NCBI RefSeq assembly: GCF_900109265.1
Contig: NZ_FNZM01000016.1
Location: 200,398-237,616, forward strand
Direction of reading: 5' to 3'
Length of the DNA: 37,219 nucleotides
Source: Paraburkholderia tropica
GTDB lineage: Bacteria; Pseudomonadota; Gammaproteobacteria; Burkholderiales; Burkholderiaceae
Under the pieces are notes generated by a model, which searched no databases, was not told the DNA's origin, and saw nothing but the letters and a program-made list of their open reading frames with translations. Made by a program: the position numbers and the translations under genes. Below are positions 31,522 to 37,219 of the stretch, in pieces; position 1 is the first letter of the stretch; each line of letters begins with the position of its first letter.

Positions 31522-31905
31522 ATGACAGACACTCAATCGCAGCGACACGAACATGGACCGGTGCGCCGTCTTCTCGGCTCCGCGTTCGCGATCATCCAGA
31601 CGCGGCTCGAGCTGATCGGCATCGAGCTGGCCGAAGAAAAGGAGCGCCTGCTCGGCGTGCTGTTCCTCGGGCTGGCCGCGATGATGCTCGCCACCATGGC
31701 GCTGATCGCCCTGACCGCGCTGATCGCCATCGCGTTCTGGGACACCTGGCGCTGGCAGGCACTGGCCGGCATCACGCTCGTGTATGCGCTCGCGGCACTC
31801 GTCTGTGCGCTCAAGGCGCGTCAGGGCCTCCGCACCGCGCCGATGGTGTTTCAGGCGACGCTCGAAGAATTCGAGAAGGACCGCGAGATCCTTCGCAAAC
31901 CATAG
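31522..31905 (+). CDS. YqjE-like membrane protein (phage holin superfamily III)
   Basis: 127 aa. Two adjacent transmembrane segments (LFLGLAAMMLATMALIALTALIAIAFW at about 47-73 and ALAGITLVYALAALVCAL at about 79-96) after a charged helix (LELIGIELAEEKERL) are typical of the Phage_holin_3_6/YqjE family. Despite the name these are chromosomal inner-membrane proteins, not phage genes. Position after a YqjD-like gene supports the call. The ribosome site is poor (GGAG 14 nt upstream). Confidence 0.82.
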   Translation: MTDTQSQRHEHGPVRRLLGSAFAIIQTRLELIGIELAEEKERLLGVLFLGLAAMMLATMALIALTALIAIAFWDTWRWQALAGITLVYALAALVCALKARQGLRTAPMVFQATLEEFEKDREILRKP

Positions 31906-31985
31906 ATTCACGTTCGCCTGCGCTCGTTCGCGTTCGTTCGAGTTCGTCCACTACCCGCCGCAAATCGAAGCCGCAAATCGAAGCC

Positions 31986-32468
31986 ATGAGCCAACCTCGA
32001 CCGGATAACGCCTTTCGCCCCTCGCGCGCACGTGGCCGCGACCTGTCTACGCCGCAGTTGCGTGCGCTGCGCAAAGAACTGCTGATCGTGCGCGCCAGCG
32101 TCGAGCGCGCCGAGATGGCCGAGTCGCTCGTCGAGCTGCGCGAAGCCGTCACGCACTTCAGCTGGCTGCGCTTTCTCGTGCCGGGCTTTGCCGGATCCAG
32201 TGGCGGCGCAAGCGCTGCCGGCCTGGGCGCCGGGATCGGCGGACTGCTCAAGCAGTATCCGCTGCTGAGTTCGCTCGCCTCGCTCGTGCTCGCCAAGCCG
32301 CTGCGCGAAAGCGTGGCCTCGGCCGCACGCCCCGTCGTCAAGTGGGGCGGCCTCGCCTTCACGGCGTGGGAAGCCTGGCGCATCTGGCAGCAGGTGCGCC
32401 GTCAGCGCAGCGCGCCGCAAGGCGGCTCGCGCCGCTATGCCTCGGAAGAAGACGATCTGACGGGCTGA
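31986..32468 (+). CDS. Third gene of the YqjD-YqjE cluster (DUF3318-like/YqjK position)
   Basis: 160 aa. Basic N-terminus, then a helix LRALRKELLIVRASVERAEMAESLVELREAV, a Gly-rich hydrophobic middle (GSSGGASAAGLGAGIGGLL) and WGGLAFTAWEAWRIWQQVRRQRS near the C-terminus. I believe relatives are annotated as DUF3318, but this is from memory. It occupies the place of E. coli yqjK downstream of yqjD-yqjE. It probably associates with the inner membrane. Function unknown. Confidence 0.7.
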   Translation: MSQPRPDNAFRPSRARGRDLSTPQLRALRKELLIVRASVERAEMAESLVELREAVTHFSWLRFLVPGFAGSSGGASAAGLGAGIGGLLKQYPLLSSLASLVLAKPLRESVASAARPVVKWGGLAFTAWEAWRIWQQVRRQRSAPQGGSRRYASEEDDLTG

Positions 32469-32547
32469 GGCCCAATCAGACCGGTGCGCGATCGGCGAGC
32501 ACTCAGCATGTGAGATCCACGTGCATCCGCCTGCCATCTGCGTGCGC

Positions 32548-32976
32548 TCATCGATCCCTCCAGCAATCCCGCACGACCGTCGCACCCGCGTTTGCCCCGG
32601 CGACGCGGTTACCGCGCGTGCCGGCCGCATCCAGCAGGAACGTTCCACACGCGTCGTCGCGCATTGGCCCGCTCTCGACCGGCGCGGCGGCGATGGCGTA
32701 CGCGCCGATCGCATCGTCGGCGGGCAATAACGTGAGCCGATAGACCGCGCGCCCCGCGGGCGGCGCCTGATCCATGCCCGCAGGCAGCGCAGCTACCGAT
32801 GGACTCCGTGCATCGACGAACTGCGCGGCGCGATAGAGCGCCGCCGCCGCGTCGATCCGATGCCCGCGCGCGATCTGATTGCGCCAGCCCGGCACCGCGA
32901 ACGCCGCGACAATCGCCGCTGCGGCAAGCGCGATCATCATCTCGAGCAATGTGAACGCGCGACCGTTGCGTGTCAT
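32548..32976 (-). CDS. pilE: Minor type IV pilin, PilE-like
   Basis: 142 aa. The prepilin signal RNGRAFTLLEMMIAL has Glu5 of the mature form, followed by a hydrophobic helix (AAAAIVAAFAVPGW) and a globular part with two Cys near the C-terminus, as in PilE minor pilins. The residue before the expected cleavage is Ala, not Gly. AGGAGGGGAG precedes the ATG, 22 bp after pilX. It is the last of five genes; pilY1, which usually lies between pilX and pilE, is absent. Confidence 0.8.
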   Translation of the reverse strand: MTRNGRAFTLLEMMIALAAAAIVAAFAVPGWRNQIARGHRIDAAAALYRAAQFVDARSPSVAALPAGMDQAPPAGRAVYRLTLLPADDAIGAYAIAAAPVESGPMRDDACGTFLLDAAGTRGNRVAGANAGATVVRDCWRDR

Positions 32977-32998
32977 CTCCCCTCCTCTCTTCGCGTCC

Positions 32999-33523
32999 TC
33001 AGAATGGCCGCGTCACGATACGCCGCCAATGTTGTTCGACTCGCGTGCCATCGAACACGACCTGCATCTGCAACCAGCTCTGCGCGTTCTCGGTGGCACC
33101 GTAGCCGCGTGCTGTGACGAGATACGCGCGCGCCTCGGGCCGCGTCGCGATGCGCCACGGTTCGACCAGGCATTGCGGCGGCCGCACCGAAGCTGGCCAT
33201 GACGCAATGGGCGTGGCCGCTTGCGCTGCGAAGGTGTCGCTACGCTTCCAGCCAGCGGGCTCGCCCGATTGCGCAGGGGTCGCGCTCGCGGCAGCCGTTC
33301 CGTCGATCAGCGTCCGCGTGCAGGCGATGAGCGCGGCATCGGCGGCATGAAACGCCTGCAAATGGTCGGCCATGCCCGCCGCGCTGCGCGCCTCGAACAG
33401 CGACGACTCGAACCATGCCGCCGACGTGACGAGCATCGTCGACACGATCACGAGGACGACGGGAAGCGCCACACCGCGCTCGCGCACAGAGCGCCCAACG
33501 CAGCCGTTTGCGTCGCGCATCAT
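32999..33523 (-). CDS. pilX: Minor type IV pilin, PilX-like
   Basis: 174 aa. N-terminus RERGVALPVVLVIVSTMLV: prepilin-type cleavage after Gly with no Glu at position 5, as usual in PilX. ADHLQAFHAADAALIAC follows the helix, similar to the AFQAAEAAL pattern of PilX/PilO-N proteins. PilX helps prime pilus assembly. The ATG at 33523 overlaps the pilW stop by four bases (ATGA). Confidence 0.82.
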   Translation of the reverse strand: MMRDANGCVGRSVRERGVALPVVLVIVSTMLVTSAAWFESSLFEARSAAGMADHLQAFHAADAALIACTRTLIDGTAAASATPAQSGEPAGWKRSDTFAAQAATPIASWPASVRPPQCLVEPWRIATRPEARAYLVTARGYGATENAQSWLQMQVVFDGTRVEQHWRRIVTRPF

Positions 33524-34326
33524 GAAGACGATCCCGAAAGCACGTTGCGCACGGCCACGTGCCGCCAGAACGCCTGGCGCGCGCGCCCGTCTGTTGCGGC
33601 GACACTGGCACCGTCGCAATCGACATAGCGCGTGCGACGCGCCAGCGGCGCGCCACGCACGAGCACGCACAGATCGACCGCGATCACCGAATTCCACTGT
33701 TCGCGCGCAAGCGCCGAGGCGTCGAGCGCCTGTGCCGCACCGGCAAGCCAGTAGCGCAACCGCAGACGTTCGACGCCTTCCACCAACGGTTGCGCGGTCC
33801 CAACCTTCCCCGAGCCTTCGCAGTAAAGCTCGGGCTCGCCCGTCGAACTGCTCGCCTTCGCGTGAAAGCGGTTGAGCACTTCGCTGCCGTTGGCGCCGAC
33901 GGCCTGGCCGAGGCAATCGGTGATCTGTCCGTTCGCCGACAGCCACGTGGATTCGCCATCGCCCTGGTAACGCAGCGCAAGTCCGTCCGAGCGATTGGAC
34001 AGCACTTCGCAGGACGGATTGGCGTCCGTGCCCGCGACTCTCCCTCCTGCGCAGCCGAACAGCGGCGGCCCGGCGAGCCCGTCTGAAGCATCGGCGGACA
34101 CGAAGCCCGCCATCTGAATCTGCTCGCCGATCAGCATGAGCGCGTTCACGCCCGCTTCGTGGATGCGCGCCGCGTCGGTGCTCCACGCGAATGCCTGGCG
34201 CTGCGAACGATACGCGGCCAGCGCACCCGCCATCACGACGAGACTCAACGCGACCGCAATCGTAAATTCGAGCAGCGTGTGGCCACCCGTCATCCGTCTG
34301 CGCTTGGGCCGGATCGCGCGCTTCAT
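33520..34326 (-). CDS. pilW: Minor type IV pilin, PilW-like
   Basis: 268 aa, the largest of the set, as usual for PilW. The prepilin motif MTGGHTLLEFTIAVALSLVV is at about residues 12-31, with Glu after HTLL. The globular part contains ALMLIGEQIQMAGF, close to the LQ.DI..AGF pattern of PilW proteins, and several Cys. It overlaps pilV and pilX by four bases each. Confidence 0.85.
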   Translation of the reverse strand: MKRAIRPKRRRMTGGHTLLEFTIAVALSLVVMAGALAAYRSQRQAFAWSTDAARIHEAGVNALMLIGEQIQMAGFVSADASDGLAGPPLFGCAGGRVAGTDANPSCEVLSNRSDGLALRYQGDGESTWLSANGQITDCLGQAVGANGSEVLNRFHAKASSSTGEPELYCEGSGKVGTAQPLVEGVERLRLRYWLAGAAQALDASALAREQWNSVIAVDLCVLVRGAPLARRTRYVDCDGASVAATDGRARQAFWRHVAVRNVLSGSSS

Positions 34327-34754
34327 TTCGCGAACGCCAGCGACAGACAGCCGCGCGGCGCTTGCACGCCAACGCTGCCCTCGCATCCCGCAGCGGCCTG
34401 TTGCGAATCGGGCGCGGCTTCGTCGCGCTGGGCCGTCCACATGAGCGTTGCAAGCGATGCCGCGCCGCCCGCGCTCGTCACCGTGACGCGCGCATCGGGC
34501 AACAGCGTGGAAGCGCGCGACTTCCAGAGCTCGGACGCAGGCGCACCAGTCTGCGCGGCTTCGGCGAGCGCGTCAGCCAGAAACGCCGCCCGCGTGCGCG
34601 CCGCCGACGCCATGGTGTGCCGTGCGAGACCGAGCTGGGCATTCAGCAACCCCAGCCCGCACATCGTCATGAGCGCCATTGCGATAACGACTTCGAGCAA
34701 AGCCACGCCACGCGTCGATCCACGCGGGCCTCGATGGACGGTCCGCCCGCTCAT
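34323..34754 (-). CDS. pilV: Minor type IV pilin, PilV-like
   Basis: 143 aa. RGVALLEVVIAMALMTMCGLGLLNAQLGLARH at about 15-46 is the PilV-type N-terminus: Gly cleavage site, Glu5 and the GLLGLA.LQ-like helix end. The start overlaps the fimT stop by four bases (ATGA), indicating translational coupling. An ATG at 34817 in frame would lie inside fimT and is rejected. Confidence 0.84.
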   Translation of the reverse strand: MSGRTVHRGPRGSTRGVALLEVVIAMALMTMCGLGLLNAQLGLARHTMASAARTRAAFLADALAEAAQTGAPASELWKSRASTLLPDARVTVTSAGGAASLATLMWTAQRDEAAPDSQQAAAGCEGSVGVQAPRGCLSLAFAK

Positions 34755-35287
34755 GACGCCGCTCCGCACGCACCCTCGCTCACACGCGCACGACCGCCCG
34801 CCGCCACCCGCAGGCAACGGCGCCAGGCGGCGCTGCGCATCGACGCCGTCGTCACGCGCGGCGCGATGTCGAAATTACGCAGGCTGCCGATGGTCTGCCC
34901 CGCCGGCGGCGTGAAAGTCAGCGCGGTAAGCGTGGAAGCAATGGCGATCTCGTCGAGCGCCGGCTGTGCGCGCAGCAGCACGTTCGCGCCCGCCTGCTCC
35001 GCCACGACCGCCCAGCCGCACGACCAGTCCGCGAGTCCGGACGGGCAGGCTTTGCCCGTGGCGAGGCAACGGCGCGCCGCGTCGATCCGGCACACGGTAA
35101 TGCGCGTCTTGCGCCGGATCGCCTCGCTGCGCGCATAGGAGAAAGTGCCGAGCAAAGCGTTCGCGCGTGCATCGACCTGGTCGCGCATGCGCCACGCCGC
35201 GAACGTAGGCACGGCCGCGGTGACGCAGGTCGCGAACAGCACGATCACGGCCATGGTTTCGAGCAAAGTGAAGCCGGCGCATTTCAT
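34751..35287 (-). CDS. fimT: Minor pilin, FimT/GspH type
   Basis: 178 aa. A very short leader, MKCAG, precedes FTLLETMAVIVLFATCVTAAVPTF, a classic class III signal. ALLGTFSYARSEAIRRKTRITVCR is the FimT/GspH signature and is followed by a Cys-bearing segment with SCGWAVV. First gene of the fimT-pilV-pilW-pilX-pilE run, which builds the pilus-priming complex in the inner membrane. A promoter, a palindrome over the -35 and an inverted repeat at the ribosome site lie just upstream. Confidence 0.86.
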   Translation of the reverse strand: MKCAGFTLLETMAVIVLFATCVTAAVPTFAAWRMRDQVDARANALLGTFSYARSEAIRRKTRITVCRIDAARRCLATGKACPSGLADWSCGWAVVAEQAGANVLLRAQPALDEIAIASTLTALTFTPPAGQTIGSLRNFDIAPRVTTASMRSAAWRRCLRVAAGGRARVSEGACGAAS

Positions 35288-35288
35288 C

Positions 35289-35315
35289 TGCAATCCTGAT
35301 TTTTCGGGGATTGCA
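35289..35315 (-). promoter_or_regulatory. Inverted repeat covering the fimT ribosome binding site
   Basis: TGCAATCC (35289-35296) and GGATTGCA (35308-35315) are perfect 8-bp arms with an 11-bp centre. In the minus-strand RNA the 3' arm contains the AGGA ribosome site one base before the ATG, so a hairpin would hide it. It could instead be a DNA operator near the transcription start. Confidence 0.55.
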
Positions 35316-35318
35316 ATC

Positions 35319-35347
35319 ACTCTAGAGGCGAAACGAAACCGGAACAA
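35319..35347 (-). promoter_or_regulatory. fimT promoter
   Basis: Read on the minus strand: TTGTTC (35342-35347), 17-bp spacer, TAGAGT (35319-35324). The start of transcription would be near 35312, 25 nt before the ATG. Confidence 0.55.
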
Positions 35348-35368
35348 TTAGCCGAACGGCTAGCTGTT
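35343..35368. promoter_or_regulatory. Palindrome overlapping the fimT -35 (operator candidate)
   Basis: AACA-AT-TAGCCG-AA-CGGCTA-GC-TGTT: 10 of 12 pairs match around a 2-bp centre. It overlaps the -35 hexamer, the position of a typical repressor or class II activator site. Confidence 0.5.
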
Positions 35369-35492
35369 GCGCACGCGTCTGGCTCGCGACAATGCAAGCA
35401 TCACGAACCACAGCGGCAACAAAAGGGAGAAAGCGATGCGAGTAACGGCAAGCGTTACAGCGAGGCGGGCAATACGGGTGAGGCGCGCGCGT

Positions 35493-35975
35493 TCAGCGCT
35501 TTTTCGGCGGCGTGGCGGCACCGCTCGCGCGGCGGAATTCCTCGATCACATCCTCGAATTCGGAGACGTCCTCGAAGCGCCGGTACACGGACGCAAACCG
35601 CACGAACGCGACCTTGTCGAGTTCGCGCAACTCGCCCATCACGAGCTCGCCGAGGCGCTCGCTGCGCACCTCGCGCTCGCCGCTGCCGAGCAGTTGATAT
35701 TCGATACGGGCGACCGCCGCGTCGATCGCGTCGGCCGCAACGGGCCGCTTGCGCAGCGCCAGTTGCATGCTCGCCATGATCTTGCGGCGGTCGAATTCCG
35801 TGCGGCTGCCGTCCTTCTTGACGATCGCCGGCATCGCCAGCTCGACCCGCTCGTACGTCGTGAAACGCTTGTCGCAGGCCGGGCAGCGGCGGCGGCGCCG
35901 GATCGCGGCGCCGTCCTCGGACACGCGAGAGTCGACCACTTGCGTGTCTTCATGCCGGCAGAAGGGGCAGCGCAT
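35493..35975 (-). CDS. nrdR: Transcriptional repressor NrdR
   Basis: 160 aa. The N-terminal zinc ribbon has Cys3, Cys6, Cys31 and Cys34 (CPFC; RRRRCPACDKRFTTYE), followed by the ATP-cone domain (AIVKKDGSRTEFDRRKIMASMQLALRKRPV). NrdR senses ATP/dATP and represses ribonucleotide reductase genes. It lies 18 bp after glyA on the same strand, the usual order in this group, and is probably cotranscribed with it. No ribonucleotide reductase gene is in the window. Confidence 0.96.
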   Translation of the reverse strand: MRCPFCRHEDTQVVDSRVSEDGAAIRRRRRCPACDKRFTTYERVELAMPAIVKKDGSRTEFDRRKIMASMQLALRKRPVAADAIDAAVARIEYQLLGSGEREVRSERLGELVMGELRELDKVAFVRFASVYRRFEDVSEFEDVIEEFRRASGAATPPKKR

Positions 35976-35993
35976 ACTGGCTTAACGCAGGGC

Positions 35994-37219
35994 TTAACGG
36001 TAGACCGGGAAACGCTTCGTCAGCTCCGAGACCTGCGCCTTCACGCGCTCGATCGTCGCTGCGTCTTCCGGGTTGTCCAGCACATCGGCGATCAGATTGC
36101 CGACCTGCTCGGCTTCCTTCACGCCGAAGCCGCGCGTGGTCATCGCCGGCGAGCCCAGACGGATACCGCTCGTCACGAACGGCTTTTCCGGATCGTTCGG
36201 GATCGCGTTCTTGTTCACGGTGATATGCGCCGCGCCCAGCACCGCTTCCGCAGCCTTGCCGGTGATGTTCTTCGCGCGCAGATCGACCAGCATCACGTGG
36301 CTTTCCGTGCGCCCCGAAACGATACGCAGACCGCGCTTGACCAGCGTTTCAGCCAGCACGCGCGCGTTCTCGACCACTTGCTGCTGATAGGTCTTGAACT
36401 CCGGCGTCGCGGCTTCCTTGAACGCCACGGCCTTGCCCGCGATCACGTGCATCAGCGGACCGCCCTGAATGCCCGGGAAGATCGCCGAGTTGATGGCCTT
36501 TTCGTGCTCGGCCTTCATCAGGATCACGCCGCCGCGCGGGCCGCGCAGGCTCTTGTGCGTGGTCGTGGTGACGAAGTCGGCGAACGGCACCGGGTTCGGG
36601 TAGACGCCCGCGGCGATCAGGCCCGCGTAGTGCGCCATGTCGACCATGAAGTACGCGCCGACGGCCTTGGCGACCTTGGCGATGCGCTCGAAGTCGATGC
36701 GCAGCGCGAACGCCGAGGCGCCCGCGATGATCAGCTTCGGCTTCGTTTCGTGCGCGCGCTTTTCGAGCGCGTCGTAGTCGATGTCTTCGTTGGCATCGAG
36801 CCCGTAGCTCACAACGTTGAACCACTTGCCGCTCATGTTGAGCGCCATGCCGTGCGTGAGGTGGCCGCCTTCGGCGAGGCTCATGACCATGATGGTGTCG
36901 CCCGGCTTCAGGACGGCGAAGAACACGCCCTGGTTGGCCTGCGAGCCGGAGTTCGGCTGGACGTTGGCGGCTTCCGCGCCGAACAGCGCCTTGACGCGGT
37001 CGATCGCGAGCTGCTCGACGATATCGACGTTTTCGCAGCCGCCGTAATAACGCTTACCGGGATAGCCTTCGGCGTATTTGTTGGTGAGCTGCGAACCCTG
37101 CGCGGCCATGACGGCGGGCGAGGTGTAGTTTTCCGACGCGATGAGCTCGATGTGCTCTTCCTGGCGGCGGTTCTCGAGTTCGATCGCGGCGAAGAGTTCG
37201 GGATCGACGTTGGCGATGG
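35994..37219 (-). CDS. glyA: Serine hydroxymethyltransferase, 5' end outside window
   Basis: 408 codons visible; only about the first ten residues are missing at the right edge (the visible protein begins IANVDPELFAAIE). PLP enzyme converting serine and tetrahydrofolate to glycine and methylene-tetrahydrofolate in the cytoplasm. The PLP Lys is in TTTTHKSLRGPRGG; IELIASENYTSPAV, YAEGYPGKRYYGGCE and GGHLTHG are also conserved. The Met at 37109 is internal, not the start. Upstream of nrdR in the same operon. Confidence 0.97.
   Translation of the reverse strand, partial: IANVDPELFAAIELENRRQEEHIELIASENYTSPAVMAAQGSQLTNKYAEGYPGKRYYGGCENVDIVEQLAIDRVKALFGAEAANVQPNSGSQANQGVFFAVLKPGDTIMVMSLAEGGHLTHGMALNMSGKWFNVVSYGLDANEDIDYDALEKRAHETKPKLIIAGASAFALRIDFERIAKVAKAVGAYFMVDMAHYAGLIAAGVYPNPVPFADFVTTTTHKSLRGPRGGVILMKAEHEKAINSAIFPGIQGGPLMHVIAGKAVAFKEAATPEFKTYQQQVVENARVLAETLVKRGLRIVSGRTESHVMLVDLRAKNITGKAAEAVLGAAHITVNKNAIPNDPEKPFVTSGIRLGSPAMTTRGFGVKEAEQVGNLIADVLDNPEDAATIERVKAQVSELTKRFPVYR

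Noticed and set aside
31522..31905. Prophage remnant because of the holin family name
   Set aside because: The protein belongs to the YqjE group of chromosomal membrane proteins and no phage genes lie nearby.

Overview
The window is high-GC chromosomal DNA from a Betaproteobacterium, most likely Burkholderiaceae of the Burkholderia/Paraburkholderia/Caballeronia group. This rests on the protein sequences and on gene order: glyA-nrdR, lpxK-Trm112-kdsB-adk, divergent murJ/rpsT, DUF3579 before argF-argG, and a 5-gene minor pilin cluster. I see no rRNA, tRNA, insertion sequence, prophage or CRISPR array.

Left part (1-13.8 kb) is more accessory. It holds a glycine-rich protein tail, an aldo/keto reductase, a GntR/UTRA regulator, a family III CoA-transferase divergent from a citrate synthase with an N-terminal DNA-binding domain (37-bp palindrome between them), a DUF2917 gene divergent from a MocR regulator (12-bp-arm palindrome between them), a DHA2 drug transporter, a degenerate EAL protein, an ECF sigma factor with a C-terminal extension, a second-type ClpP, and a TetR/isochorismatase-fold divergon with its own palindrome.

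Middle part (13.8-27.5 kb) is housekeeping: sodB, xseA, the lipid A/KDO genes lpxK-Trm112-kdsB, adk, a short-chain dehydrogenase, a SirB1-type protein coupled to murJ, rpsT, DUF3579, argF and argG. Strong intrinsic terminators and several recognisable promoters separate these units.

Right part (27.5-37.2 kb) has an IclR regulator divergent from glutaryl-CoA dehydrogenase with a clear IclR-type operator, a 1-Cys peroxiredoxin, a YqjD/YqjE/third-gene membrane stress cluster, five minor type IV pilin genes (fimT-pilV-pilW-pilX-pilE) without pilY1, then nrdR and a partial glyA.

The most unusual unit is the divergent CoA-transferase / HTH-citrate synthase pair. An apparently catalytically complete citrate synthase fold carries its own DNA-binding head, faces a CoA-transferase whose segments are in permuted order, and shares with it a long palindrome. 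This looks like a metabolic enzyme that could act as its own regulator. All functional calls are from reading sequence only; no database search was run.
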